A stretch of 64,000 nucleotides of DNA, taken from assembly GCA_004293905.1 (NCBI GenBank), contig RDZE01000020.1:20388-84387 (forward strand), in the 5' to 3' direction. This document shows positions 9,538 through 17,478 of the stretch, piece after piece. Positions within the stretch are counted from its first letter, which is position 1; each line of letters opens with the position of its first letter. The position numbers were made by a program, and so were the translations under genes. This DNA comes from Cytophagales bacterium. Lineage in GTDB: Bacteria > Bacteroidota > Bacteroidia > Cytophagales > Microscillaceae. The notes under the pieces were generated by a model. The model did not search any database and was not told where the DNA came from. It saw nothing but the letters and a program-made list of their open reading frames with translations.

Positions 9538-9572
9538 AAAAGCCAAGCAATTTTGTGTGTTGCTTGGCTTTT
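9538..9572 (-). terminator. Rho-independent terminator of the lytic transglycosylase gene
   Basis: AAAAGCCAAGCAA (9538-9550) and TTGCTTGGCTTTT (9560-9572) are perfect 13-bp complements around a 9-nt loop, 22 nt past the stop of the minus-strand gene. The A-tract supplies the T-run in the minus-strand transcript. The 60-codon ORF across this hairpin is not taken as a gene. Confidence 0.75.
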
Positions 9573-9593
9573 GGAAAGTTATTTTTTCGAGAA

Positions 9594-10790
9594 TTAGACT
9601 TCTTGCTTATTTTCAAAAACAAATCTCTTACGAATTCTATCTCGGAACTTAAGCCCCATTTTGGGCGATAAGGTCGCGATTTCCAAGTTTTGTTTTTTGC
9701 TTAGTTTTCCACCTTCTTTTTGGTGGCTATGCAAAATATCTTGACCGGGATATTTCACTAAGGGGAACACAATAGGGTTTTGGTATTCGTTTTTCTTCTT
9801 TTGGGTATTTTTCTTTTCACCTGCGATGGCTCTTTTTGCCTCTATGGTTTCTAAGGGTTTTACCATTTTCCTCTTGCTCATGGGGTAGCGAATGGCATAG
9901 CCACGCATACTCACGGGCAATACTCCTTTTTTGAGATGAGGGTTTAGAAGTTTCATTTCAGCTTCTGAAACGCCAATATTTCTACTAAAGTCTTTCAAAT
10001 TGAAATTCCATTTGGTGGTAAAAATATCAGTGGCTACAGCGTTGATGGTTTGAGAAGCGTAAATGTTGTGGTCATCGGCATAATTCATTACATAAGCTAT
10101 TGCAACAAATTTTGGCAAATAAGCCTGTGTTTGTGCGGGTAGGTAAGGATAGATGCTTTTAAAATCTTTTTTACCGCCTGCATTGTCAATAGCGATCATT
10201 ACGTTTCCTTCGCCACAGTTATAGGCTGCTAATACTAAGTGCCAATCGCCAAACATATCATATAGATATTTGAAATATCGGCATGCAGCTTCTGTAGCTT
10301 TGTAAGGGTCTACTCTCTCGTCCACGTATTCATTTTGGAGCAAACCAAAACGAGCACCTGTTTCGGGCATAAATTGCCATAAACCCATAGCTCCAAAATA
10401 GGATACTGCTTCAGGCTTTAATTCCGATTCTAAAACGGCAACATATTTCAACTCTTCGGGCAACTGATGGCGTTGCAAGGTTTCCTCGAAAATAGTAAAA
10501 TAGAAGTCTTTTTTTGATAATAACTCTAAGGTACTTTTTCGGTCGCGTAGTAAATAATTTTCTATGATGGTATGTACTTGCGAGGAGTAAGGAAGTTGGA
10601 TATTGTTCTCCGCTTTGAATAGTCGGGTTTTGATGAGGCTTTCTGTCAGTGTTGTGTGAATGAGGAGGCTATCAGTGTCTGTCAAAAAAGTGGTGGTCAG
10701 ATTGTCTTTTTCATGGAGACCTAATGCACTTGCTTGAGATGATATGCTAAGCATACCCGCGCAAGCGAGCGTCGTTAGTGTTACTTTCAT
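9594..10790 (-). CDS. Lytic transglycosylase (SLT domain, MltD-like)
   Basis: 398 residues with a signal peptide (1-22, ending ASA). The SLT domain covers about 105-230. Catalytic Glu121 lies in LESELKP, with GAMGLWQFMPETG (133-145) and AAYNCGEGN (188-196). These motifs define family 1 lytic transglycosylases, which cleave the glycan strands of peptidoglycan in the periplasm. The region after about 250 (LKDFSRNIGVSEAEMKLLNPHLKK) looks like a diverged LysM-like segment, so the wall-binding part is reduced compared with multi-LysM MltD proteins. A lysine-rich tail follows. A strong Bacteroidota promoter lies just upstream and a clear hairpin terminator downstream, so it is probably a single-gene unit. 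Confidence 0.9.
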   Translation of the reverse strand: MKVTLTTLACAGMLSISSQASALGLHEKDNLTTTFLTDTDSLLIHTTLTESLIKTRLFKAENNIQLPYSSQVHTIIENYLLRDRKSTLELLSKKDFYFTIFEETLQRHQLPEELKYVAVLESELKPEAVSYFGAMGLWQFMPETGARFGLLQNEYVDERVDPYKATEAACRYFKYLYDMFGDWHLVLAAYNCGEGNVMIAIDNAGGKKDFKSIYPYLPAQTQAYLPKFVAIAYVMNYADDHNIYASQTINAVATDIFTTKWNFNLKDFSRNIGVSEAEMKLLNPHLKKGVLPVSMRGYAIRYPMSKRKMVKPLETIEAKRAIAGEKKNTQKKKNEYQNPIVFPLVKYPGQDILHSHQKEGGKLSKKQNLEIATLSPKMGLKFRDRIRKRFVFENKQEV

Positions 10791-10816
10791 GTAAAATGAG
10801 TATTTGGTTAGGGGGG

Positions 10817-10847
10817 CAAAGTTATACAGTGTTTTTTAGAATTCAAA
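10817..10847 (-). promoter_or_regulatory. Promoter of the lytic transglycosylase gene
   Basis: Read on the minus strand, TTTG (10847-10844), 19 nt, then TAACTTTG (10824-10817) matches the full Bacteroidota consensus TTTG-N19-21-TAnnTTTG. The start codon follows 26 nt after the -7 box, implying a short leader. It is the clearest complete promoter in the window. Confidence 0.65.
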
Positions 10848-11018
10848 ATTTTTGTGCAATTTTTTTTATAGCACCTATCTATAAGTAGCTGATTATCAGA
10901 AGATTAATGTACTATTTTTATAGTCAATATTAGGAAAGTACAATTGTGTAAAATAATACTACAAAAAGCCAATATTTTTAGCATTTGCTTATTCAGTAAC
11001 ATATTGATTTATAATTAT

Positions 11019-11720
11019 TTATAATTTAAGTAAAACTTCAGGGTCGGGGCAAATAGAGAGGTAAAAATCGCGTTCAATTTTAGGTGCTACTCCAAAGAAA
11101 TCTCCTTTTTTGCCTAATAAATCTCTGATGATTTGAAAATGTAGGTGGGTTGCCCATTGCCCGTTTTCGTGCACATCGCCCAAAGTGGCGATACAGTCGC
11201 CTGCTTCAAAGGATTTACCTTCGTATAGGTTTTGAAGACTTTCGCGGCTTAGGTGTCCATAGAGTGTGTAAAAAGTCTTATTTTTTAGGTTGTGTTCCAG
11301 AATGATGGTAGGTCCGTAGTCGCCCATGTGCGCATTGTCCTGAAAACTATGTACTTTTGCTTGTAGTGGCGTATAGATAGGTGTTTGGGCGGGCATCCAA
11401 ATATCAATACCAAGATGAATGGAGCGTGATAGCCCTTCTTGAGTGTCGAATACGGCACTGCGTTGGTATACGGCGCGTTCCTCGTTGTAGCCCCCTAAAC
11501 CGACTTTGGCTTGGGCATCTGATAGGGCGGCACTGATATAGGCTTGCATTTTTTCGGGAGAGCTTAGGTCTACATTGAGCAAGCTATGGTTATGCACCGA
11601 AAAATCAAACCATATATATCGGTCTTTTTGAAAATGAATAGGTACTACTCTGGCTACCGATTCTTGGACTTCGAGGAGAGCCGCTGTCAGCGTTTCATTG
11701 TCAGGAAATAAATTTTCCAT
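11019..11720 (-). CDS. M23-family metallopeptidase (peptidoglycan peptidase-like)
   Basis: 233 residues from the ATG at 11720; the frame also opens two codons earlier at TTG. The M23/LytM domain covers about residues 95-220, with zinc ligands in IHLGIDIW (HxxxD) and in THLHFQ (HxH), and YTLYGHLS between them. All metal ligands are present. There is no signal peptide or membrane segment, which is unusual for a peptidoglycan endopeptidase. Similar cytoplasm-like M23 proteins exist, and the real substrate is uncertain. It is the last gene of a three-gene minus-strand run with a VanZ-like protein (19 nt gap) and a two-helix membrane protein, which fits a cell-envelope role. Confidence 0.85.
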   Translation of the reverse strand: MENLFPDNETLTAALLEVQESVARVVPIHFQKDRYIWFDFSVHNHSLLNVDLSSPEKMQAYISAALSDAQAKVGLGGYNEERAVYQRSAVFDTQEGLSRSIHLGIDIWMPAQTPIYTPLQAKVHSFQDNAHMGDYGPTIILEHNLKNKTFYTLYGHLSRESLQNLYEGKSFEAGDCIATLGDVHENGQWATHLHFQIIRDLLGKKGDFFGVAPKIERDFYLSICPDPEVLLKL

Positions 11721-11739
11721 AATCAAGTATGATGTGTTT

Positions 11740-12090
11740 TTATCGTATAAATTTTGAGAATAAAAAACTCGCCAATATTGCTCCTGTTATATCTGCTAAT
11801 ACATCTAATAAGTCGCCACTTCGTCCTTTAATATAGTAGTGTTGTATAATTTCAATGATAATGGCATAAAAGAGCAATGCTATTATATACTGTAGATAAA
11901 CTGTTAGTTTGAGCTTTTGTTTGTTTTTGACTATTGCCCAAAGTGCCAAGCCTTGAAGTATGAAAAATAAAAATGCGTGTACTATTTTATCTAAGTGTGG
12001 TATTTTTGCGGGAGGAGATGGAACAGAAGGCATAAAACACAAATAAGCTATCCATAAAAACCATAACCAGAAAATAATCCAATATTTCAT
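11740..12090 (-). CDS. VanZ-family membrane protein
   Basis: 116 residues with four predicted membrane helices. The conserved VanZ features are present: PHLDKIVHAFLFF near residue 33, IIEIIQ in the third helix, and GRSGDLLDVLADITGA before the last helix. VanZ proteins are small integral membrane proteins; the founding member gives low-level teicoplanin resistance, but most chromosomal copies have no known job. It lies between a membrane protein and an M23 peptidase in one transcription unit. Confidence 0.85.
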   Translation of the reverse strand: MKYWIIFWLWFLWIAYLCFMPSVPSPPAKIPHLDKIVHAFLFFILQGLALWAIVKNKQKLKLTVYLQYIIALLFYAIIIEIIQHYYIKGRSGDLLDVLADITGAILASFLFSKFIR

Positions 12091-12114
12091 TGCTTAAAGT
12101 ATTGCTTGAGGTGC

Positions 12115-13119
12115 TTAGGGTTGTGTAGTGGCTTCTATGGGGTCTACTTGTTTGTACACAGTCGCAATAAGGTCTAATATACTATTAAGATTCGGGATTT
12201 TTCTTTCACTTACTTCCATACCATATTTCCAATATTCCTCACCCTGATTTCCTTTGTAGGTAGTTGTAGTTTGGTAAAAAGACTGTGCTAATTTAACTTT
12301 AAAACCATACTTGGTCGGTTTGTCTTCTTTTTTGAGCCTAAAACTGGGTTTTATGGCTGAAGTTTTCAAAGTGTAATGCTTTTTGGGTAGGCTCATTTGT
12401 AGTTGATACACCCTTTTTACCTTAATTTTATATTTGTTTCCTTTTCTTTTATATTTGAATCTTTCACGAATCACATCTTGCACTTTTAGCCAAAGCACTG
12501 TTCCATCGCTTAAACGTGTTCTTAGATTGAGCATATCATAAATATAGAAAGTACCGTTGCCTTTAGTATCTTTTTTTAGTTCATCTTTTTGTTTGGTTTT
12601 GGCGGGGTCGCGCATGTTGATGTTCAACTGTATTGGGGTTTGAGGGCGTGTTTCCTCTTTCAATACGGCGACTAAGGGCACAATAAAATTGCGCAAAAAG
12701 TTGGGCATGTTTCGTTTTTGGGTAACTGTCTTTTGTGTTTTTGCTTCATATATGTAGTGCCAAACCCAAAAAGGGACAGAAGACAGAAAAATAGCTATAT
12801 ATATCCAACTTCTGAAATCTCCCTCTGATATCATCAGGAGCCAAATACCAAAAATAATAGTACCAATGGATAATGCCCACAAACACCCCGAATTATCACC
12901 ATATTTTTTAGGAAATACACGCAAGTAATTGTCTACATGGTAATCATATTCGGCAATCTCTTGCAAATAATCAAGCCATTGTTCTGCTGTATAGGCTTGT
13001 TGCAGGTGTTTTTGTTCTATTACTTGTTTTTGTTCCACATTCAAACGCTCATAAGCATCTTTTACAGCTTGCAAAAGTTGTTTTTTTTCATCGCTTGAGA
13101 ATTTGGGTATATTTTCCAT
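12115..13119 (-). CDS. Hypothetical two-helix membrane protein
   Basis: 334 residues from the ATG at 13119 (MENIPKFSSDEKKQLL). The frame extends 28 codons further upstream, but that part is A/T-rich and overlaps the region feeding the divergent Rrf2 gene. After a charged alpha-helical N-terminus (1-85) come two adjacent hydrophobic helices (about 90-135). A long soluble region rich in Lys and Thr and predicted beta-strand follows, with a positively charged middle (YKRKGNKYKIKVKRVYQL). I recognise no domain. It heads the transcription unit containing the VanZ-like protein and the M23 peptidase (24 nt and 19 nt gaps). Confidence 0.75.
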   Translation of the reverse strand: MENIPKFSSDEKKQLLQAVKDAYERLNVEQKQVIEQKHLQQAYTAEQWLDYLQEIAEYDYHVDNYLRVFPKKYGDNSGCLWALSIGTIIFGIWLLMISEGDFRSWIYIAIFLSSVPFWVWHYIYEAKTQKTVTQKRNMPNFLRNFIVPLVAVLKEETRPQTPIQLNINMRDPAKTKQKDELKKDTKGNGTFYIYDMLNLRTRLSDGTVLWLKVQDVIRERFKYKRKGNKYKIKVKRVYQLQMSLPKKHYTLKTSAIKPSFRLKKEDKPTKYGFKVKLAQSFYQTTTTYKGNQGEEYWKYGMEVSERKIPNLNSILDLIATVYKQVDPIEATTQP

Positions 13120-13241
13120 TTTTCCATTTATTGAACAATCAAATATACTCATTTTGTGTAAAAAACCATAATTTATCCTATCTTTTTTTGTTTTTTTGTG
13201 CAAATTGTATTATTATTGTCAAGTAAAATTGTTCTCCAATA

Positions 13242-13676
13242 ATGCTATCCCAAAAGAACAAATACGCTATCAAAGCACTTTTATACTTGGCACAATTGCC
13301 CAAAGGCGAGCGTGCTAAAACTGCCGATATATCTAAGGCGGCTCATATTCCTAAAAAATTCTTAGAACTAATCCTCTTAGAGCTTAAAAGAGCGCAGATG
13401 GTCGCCAGCAAACAAGGCGTGCAAGGAGGGTATTATTTACTCAAAAAACCTGAGGAAATTTCATTGATAGATGTTTTTAGGCTTATCGATGGTCCTATTG
13501 CTTTACTCCCTTGTGCTTCGCTAAAATTTTATGAACCTTGCGAAGATTGCCAACAAGAGGAAGCCTGTAGGCTGAGGTGGGCATTGATAGAAATTAGAAA
13601 TCAAACTTTGGCTATCTTAGAAAAAATTTCTCTTAAAACTATGTTAGACCAAAAAACTGAAGAATTAATTCTATAA
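13242..13676 (+). CDS. Rrf2-family transcriptional regulator
   Basis: 144 residues. The N-terminal winged helix-turn-helix (residues 1-80) has the typical YAIKALLYLA and GVQGGYYLLKKPEEISL signatures. Cysteines 91, 100, 103 and 109 lie where IscR-type members carry the three Fe-S-ligating cysteines, so it may sense Fe-S, redox state or nitric oxide. The ligand is inferred, not shown. The gene is divergent from the membrane-protein operon, with about 120 nt between starts, and recA follows on the same strand after a 115-nt gap containing an inverted repeat. Targets are unknown; autoregulation is common in the family. Confidence 0.9.
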   Translation: MLSQKNKYAIKALLYLAQLPKGERAKTADISKAAHIPKKFLELILLELKRAQMVASKQGVQGGYYLLKKPEEISLIDVFRLIDGPIALLPCASLKFYEPCEDCQQEEACRLRWALIEIRNQTLAILEKISLKTMLDQKTEELIL

Positions 13677-13690
13677 ATTTATATTTTTTT

Positions 13691-13731
13691 AGCAAAATTT
13701 CATAATTATAACATTTTTTTATAATTTTGCT
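13691..13731. promoter_or_regulatory. Inverted repeat over the recA -7 box
   Basis: AGCAAAATT (13691-13699) and AATTTTGCT (13723-13731) are perfect 9-bp complements 23 nt apart. The right arm overlaps TAATTTTG (13722-13729), a -7 match upstream of recA. It could be the terminator of the Rrf2 gene, an operator, or both. No T-run follows the right arm. Confidence 0.4.
13722..13729 (+). promoter_or_regulatory. Candidate -7 box of recA
   Basis: TAATTTTG fits TAnnTTTG and lies 62 nt upstream of the recA ATG. No TTTG is seen at the expected upstream spacing, so a second activator-dependent or alternative promoter cannot be excluded. Confidence 0.4.
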
Positions 13732-13791
13732 CAAAATATAAAACAACTCTATTCCAAAATCGTATCATTACACATATTTTATATACACATT

Positions 13792-14862
13792 ATGGATAAT
13801 TCAGAAAAACTCAAATCGTTGCAAAATACGATTGAAAAATTAGATAAAATCTATGGCAAAGGTACTGTGATGCGCCTTAGCGATGAAAAAGTAGAGGACG
13901 TAGCCGTTATCTCTACGGGTTCTTTGGGCTTAGACATCGCCTTAGGCATAGGCGGCGTACCGCGCGGACGTGTAGTAGAAATCTACGGACCTGAGTCTTC
14001 AGGGAAAACAACTTTAGCCATGCACTGTATTGCCGAAGCACAAAAACAAGGAGGCATCGCTGCTTTTGTAGACGCTGAACACGCTTTTGATAAATTATAT
14101 GCCGAAAAATTGGGCATTGATACCGAAAATCTACTTATCTCACAGCCCGACAACGGCGAGCAAGCCCTCGAAATAGCAGAACACCTTATCCGTTCAGGGG
14201 CTATAGATATTATAGTGATAGACTCCGTAGCTGCCTTAGTGCCTAAAAGCGAATTGGAAGGCGAAATGGGGGACTCTAAAATGGGCTTACAAGCACGCCT
14301 GATGTCGCAAGCTCTCCGAAAACTCACAGGAGCCGTGAATAAAACCAAATGTTGTTGTATATTCATCAACCAATTGCGCGATAAAATAGGGGTGATGTTT
14401 GGTAGCCCTGAAACTACTACTGGTGGAAATGCCCTTAAATTTTATGCTTCTATCCGTCTTGATATACGCCGTATTAGCCAAATCAAAGAAGGTACGGACA
14501 ATATTATAGGCAATAGAACCAAAGTAAAAGTAGTAAAAAATAAACTTGCACCTCCGTTCAAAATCACAGAATTTGACATTATCTATGGTGAAGGCGTTTC
14601 GCGTGTGGGCGAAGTGATAGATATGGGAGTAGAATTAGACGTAATCAAAAAATCAGGCTCTTGGTTCTCCTATGGCGATACAAAATTGGGGCAAGGACGC
14701 GATTCCGTAAAAGAAATTCTATTAGACAACCCAGAATTAATGGAAAATATAGAAGGTAAGATAAAAGAAAAAATTAATTCCCCTGAAATCATAGAACCTA
14801 AAGCAAAAGGTAAAAAAGCAGCAAGTGCTTCTGTAGCTACTGTTGCAGACGACGACGAATAA
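13792..14862 (+). CDS. recA: RecA recombinase
   Basis: 356 residues, full length. N-terminal helix and linker, then Walker [10 protein letters not shown] (about 63-71), Walker [13 protein letters not shown], and the L1/L2 DNA-binding loops including [16 protein letters not shown] and [30 protein letters not shown]. The C-terminal domain ends in an acidic tail (ADDDE), as usual for RecA. It binds single-stranded DNA, catalyses strand exchange in recombinational repair, and activates LexA self-cleavage where an SOS system exists. No SOS operator is recognised. A strong hairpin follows 26 nt after the stop. Confidence 0.98.
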   Translation: MDNSEKLKSLQNTIEKLDKIYGKGTVMRLSDEKVEDVAVISTGSLGLDIALGIGGVPRGRVVEIYGPESSGKTTLAMHCIAEAQKQGGIAAFVDAEHAFDKLYAEKLGIDTENLLISQPDNGEQALEIAEHLIRSGAIDIIVIDSVAALVPKSELEGEMGDSKMGLQARLMSQALRKLTGAVNKTKCCCIFINQLRDKIGVMFGSPETTTGGNALKFYASIRLDIRRISQIKEGTDNIIGNRTKVKVVKNKLAPPFKITEFDIIYGEGVSRVGEVIDMGVELDVIKKSGSWFSYGDTKLGQGRDSVKEILLDNPELMENIEGKIKEKINSPEIIEPKAKGKKAASASVATVADDDE

Positions 14863-14888
14863 AAAAAAATCTCACTCTCTCTTACTTG

Positions 14889-14923
14889 CATAGATTTTCT
14901 GCACACAAAACAGAAAATCTATG
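14889..14923 (+). terminator. recA terminator hairpin
   Basis: CATAGATTTTCTG (14889-14901) and CAGAAAATCTATG (14911-14923) are perfect 13-bp complements with a 9-nt loop, followed by a T-rich stretch. It is placed right after recA. The trailing TATTTTTG also serves as a promoter -7 candidate for the next gene. Confidence 0.7.
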
Positions 14924-14931
14924 TATTTTTG
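14924..14931 (+). promoter_or_regulatory. Candidate -7 box for the TrmH-family gene
   Basis: TATTTTTG matches TAnnTTTG, abuts the recA terminator stem directly and lies 26 nt upstream of the ATG at 14958. That is the same spacing as in the lytic transglycosylase promoter. Confidence 0.45.
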
Positions 14932-14957
14932 CAAGAAAATACAACGCTGCATAGTAT

Positions 14958-15485
14958 ATGAGAAAACTCACTATGGAAGAGCTGAATAGGCTTGACGTAC
15001 CAACTTTTAAGGAAGTTCCTAAAAATAATTTTGTTCTAATCTTAGATAGTATTCGTAGCCTGCACAATGTAGGCTCTATTTTTAGGTCAGCCGATGCTTT
15101 TTTAGCCCAAAAAATATATCTTTGTGGCATCACAGGCACCCCTCCACACCGCGAAATACAAAAAACCGCATTAGGTGCTACCGAAAGTGTACAATGGCAG
15201 TACGAAAAAGATGCCTTAACCACCATCAAACAACTTAAGCAAGAAGGATATTTAATTGTAGCCTTAGAACAAGCCGACCAAAGCCAAGATTTGGCTCATT
15301 ATCATTTCGATAAAAACCAAAAATATGCTTTCATATTGGGCAATGAAATGTTTGGGATTGATGAACAACTCATCACCCAAGTAGATGTATGCCTCGAAAT
15401 ACCTCAATTTGGCACTAAACATTCCCTTAATGTTGCCGTAAGTACGGGTATTCTTCTTTGGGATTATTTTTTAAAAACGCAGTAA
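14958..15485 (+). CDS. TrmH-family (SpoU) RNA 2'-O-methyltransferase
   Basis: 175 residues covering a lone SPOUT knot domain. The three SpoU motifs are intact: motif 1 NVGSIFRSADAF (about 38-49), motif 2 AFILGNEMFGI, and motif 3 LEIPQFGTKHSLNVAVSTGI, which carry the SAM-binding knot and the catalytic Arg. Members methylate ribose 2'-OH in tRNA (for example Gm18) or rRNA. There is no N-terminal RNA-binding extension, so the target nucleotide is not defined. The next gene, miaE, starts 5 nt after its stop, pairing two probable tRNA modification enzymes. Confidence 0.92.
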   Translation: MRKLTMEELNRLDVPTFKEVPKNNFVLILDSIRSLHNVGSIFRSADAFLAQKIYLCGITGTPPHREIQKTALGATESVQWQYEKDALTTIKQLKQEGYLIVALEQADQSQDLAHYHFDKNQKYAFILGNEMFGIDEQLITQVDVCLEIPQFGTKHSLNVAVSTGILLWDYFLKTQ

Positions 15486-15490
15486 AAAAT

Positions 15491-16072
15491 ATGCTTGGAT
15501 TACAACTTCCTACTGACCCACGTTGGGTAAATTTAGCCGAAAAAAGTATTCAGGAAATACTCACAGACCATGCCTATTGTGAGCAAAAAGCCGCCACAAG
15601 TTGCATATCACTTATAGTACATTTTCCTGAGCGGCAAGCCTTAGTGGAAACACTCACTCCTGTAGTAACCGAAGAATGGGGGCATTTCAGAATGGTATTG
15701 CAGGAGTTGAAAAAGAGAGGATTGGGTTTAGGAAAACAGCGGCGCGATGAATATGTGATTGCTCTGCAAAAATTGGAGCGAAAAGGGGGGCATATTGATA
15801 GACAATTAATGGATAAATTGCTCATCAATGCTATTATAGAGGCGCGTAGTTGTGAACGATTTAGGTTGCTTTCTGAAAATATAGATGATGCCGATTTGCG
15901 TATTTTTTATCATGAACTCATGATTTCGGAAGCGGGGCATTATGTCAATTTTGTAGATTTAGCCAAAACCTACATGCCTGATGAGGTTGTAAAACAACGC
16001 CTCAAAGAAATGTTAGACGCAGAAGCCGAAATTATGAAAAATCTTGAAATTCGTGGTGATAGAATGCACTAA
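15491..16072 (+). CDS. miaE: tRNA-(ms2io6A) hydroxylase MiaE
   Basis: 193 residues from the ATG at 15491; an earlier in-frame start would overlap the methyltransferase gene. It is a ferritin-like four-helix di-iron protein. Likely iron ligands are Glu in YCEQKA, Glu and His in TEEWGHF, Glu in IIEARSCERF, and Glu/His in ISEAGHYVNF. These are the MiaE signatures. MiaE hydroxylates 2-methylthio-N6-isopentenyl adenosine at position 37 of tRNAs reading UNN codons, using O2. It requires MiaA and MiaB products, which are not in the window. It probably shares a transcript with the TrmH-family gene. Confidence 0.92.
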   Translation: MLGLQLPTDPRWVNLAEKSIQEILTDHAYCEQKAATSCISLIVHFPERQALVETLTPVVTEEWGHFRMVLQELKKRGLGLGKQRRDEYVIALQKLERKGGHIDRQLMDKLLINAIIEARSCERFRLLSENIDDADLRIFYHELMISEAGHYVNFVDLAKTYMPDEVVKQRLKEMLDAEAEIMKNLEIRGDRMH

Positions 16073-16104
16073 AATATACATTTTTCACCTTTTTATTACA
16101 TGGT

Positions 16105-16521
16105 TTACAAATCACCTGAAATTATTTTTTCTTGCCATTTTTCAAGCAAGTGCATTGCAAGTGTTTTGATTGTATGTGCATAAATCAGCACAAAATTTTG
16201 CTCAAAATCTACATTATCTATCGTATAAAATATTTGCATGCAATCGCCCTGTTCGGCATTGAGTTGCGCAAATAACTCATAAGGAATTTGTACGAAATCG
16301 CCCTTAGGATTATTGCCTAATTGCAAGCGATAACCTTTTTCGGAGATGGTTTTGAGTATTTTGGTGAATAAATATTTGACTACTTTTTGGGTTTGTAGTG
16401 TTTGCAAACGAGCTATTGATTCTTGTTTATTGAGCAGGTGTGTAAGTTGTTCATATTTGATGAGTTGCTCTTGATGAAGATAGTTGATTGCAATGTCTTG
16501 AAAATTGATTTTGGTGTTCAT
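16105..16521 (-). CDS. Hypothetical protein, 138 residues
   Basis: Unrecognised small soluble protein without signal peptide or membrane segment. The first half is predicted helical and rich in Gln/Leu (EQLTHLLNKQESIARLQTLQTQ). The second half mixes strands and helices with an acidic middle (LNAEQGDCMQIFYTIDNVDFEQNF). It starts at an ATG with an AT-rich upstream and ends 32 nt from the convergent miaE stop. Base composition and length support a real gene, but function is unknown. Confidence 0.6.
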   Translation of the reverse strand: MNTKINFQDIAINYLHQEQLIKYEQLTHLLNKQESIARLQTLQTQKVVKYLFTKILKTISEKGYRLQLGNNPKGDFVQIPYELFAQLNAEQGDCMQIFYTIDNVDFEQNFVLIYAHTIKTLAMHLLEKWQEKIISGDL

Positions 16522-16628
16522 TTGGAGTTGCTTAAAATTATCTTTGAAGTGAATAGTTTAATGATTCAATTTAATCAATCTATTTTCAAGCAACAAATTT
16601 TGTATTTCTGTTCGTTGTAATATTTCAT

Positions 16629-16668
16629 AAAAAAAGCACCATTTGTGTAAAAAATAGTGCTTTTTTTT
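16629..16668 (-). terminator. Terminator downstream of the TPR membrane protein gene
   Basis: An imperfect hairpin of AAAAAAAGCAC(c)ATTT against AAAT(a)GTGCTTTTTTT flanks a short loop, with A- and T-runs on both sides. It lies 18 nt past the stop of the minus-strand gene at 16687. Confidence 0.55.
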
Positions 16669-16686
16669 ATTTAAAGTATTTTTTTA

Positions 16687-17433
16687 TTACTTGCCTGCTT
16701 TGAGTGATTGCTCAAGTTGTGCTTTGTATTTTTTTGCATTGATATAGTCAGGCGAAGCGGGGTAAGTGTCTATCAGTTTTGAATAGGCATCAATGGCAGC
16801 TTGTAAGTTTTTATTTTTTTCATTGGCTACTGCCAATTTCATTAAATATTGAGGTGTAAAACTTTTATTAGGTTTGTGATTGATTGCCTTAGAGTAGTAT
16901 TTTACAGCTTCTTCGTAGCGTCCGAGTTCCATATTAGCATCTGCGATGAGTGAGTAAGCGCGTGATTGTACTAATAAATCAGAAGCACTAAAATTCTCTA
17001 ATGAAGCGATTGCTTCTTCGTATTTTCCTTTTTTGAGTAATGCTACTCCTAAGTAGAAGCGTGATAGGTTAGAGGCTTTGCTAAGGGTATAATTATCTGC
17101 GATTTCTTCCAAGCCCGAATAATTGCCATCGCCTTTGATAGCTTTGTTTAAAGAATCTGCTTCTAAATAATATACGGCAGCAAACATGTCATCTTGTGCT
17201 TGTTTTTCTTGTTGTGCGCTTAGATAGTTATAGAACAAATAGCCTCCTACAGAGAGTACAACTACTGCTGTAAGGGTAATGAGTAAGAATCTATTTTTTT
17301 GCACAAAACCATCTGCACCTAATATTTTTTCGCGTAAGAGGTCGCTGTCATCGAGTAGGTCTACTCCTATATTAGATTGTGTTTGAGTAGTACTTTTGGC
17401 AGTTTTATTGTTTTTGGGATTATTTTTAGCCAT
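16687..17433 (-). CDS. Tetratricopeptide-repeat protein with one membrane helix (YfgM-like)
   Basis: 248 residues from the ATG at 17433 (a TTG three codons earlier is discounted). A polar, Asn/Lys/Thr-rich N-terminus of about 45 residues is followed by one membrane helix (about 50-68) and then at least four TPR-like helical pairs (about 80-245), with consensus pieces such as GKYEEAIASLENF, GRYEEAVKYYSKAI and NLQAAIDAYSKLIDTYP. The layout resembles YfgM, a membrane-tethered TPR protein working with periplasmic chaperones, but TPR homology is generic. The MlaF-like ABC ATPase gene is 45 nt upstream on the same strand. Confidence 0.88.
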   Translation of the reverse strand: MAKNNPKNNKTAKSTTQTQSNIGVDLLDDSDLLREKILGADGFVQKNRFLLITLTAVVVLSVGGYLFYNYLSAQQEKQAQDDMFAAVYYLEADSLNKAIKGDGNYSGLEEIADNYTLSKASNLSRFYLGVALLKKGKYEEAIASLENFSASDLLVQSRAYSLIADANMELGRYEEAVKYYSKAINHKPNKSFTPQYLMKLAVANEKNKNLQAAIDAYSKLIDTYPASPDYINAKKYKAQLEQSLKAGK

Positions 17434-17478
17434 TTCATTCAAAATTTGAGGTGCAAAGGTAAATCTTTTTTTTCTTTT

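Noticed and set aside
9440..9622. 60-codon minus-strand frame between the sugar dehydrogenase and the lytic transglycosylase
   Set aside because: It spans a perfect terminator hairpin and overlaps both neighbouring genes; the encoded sequence is low-complexity Lys/Asn.
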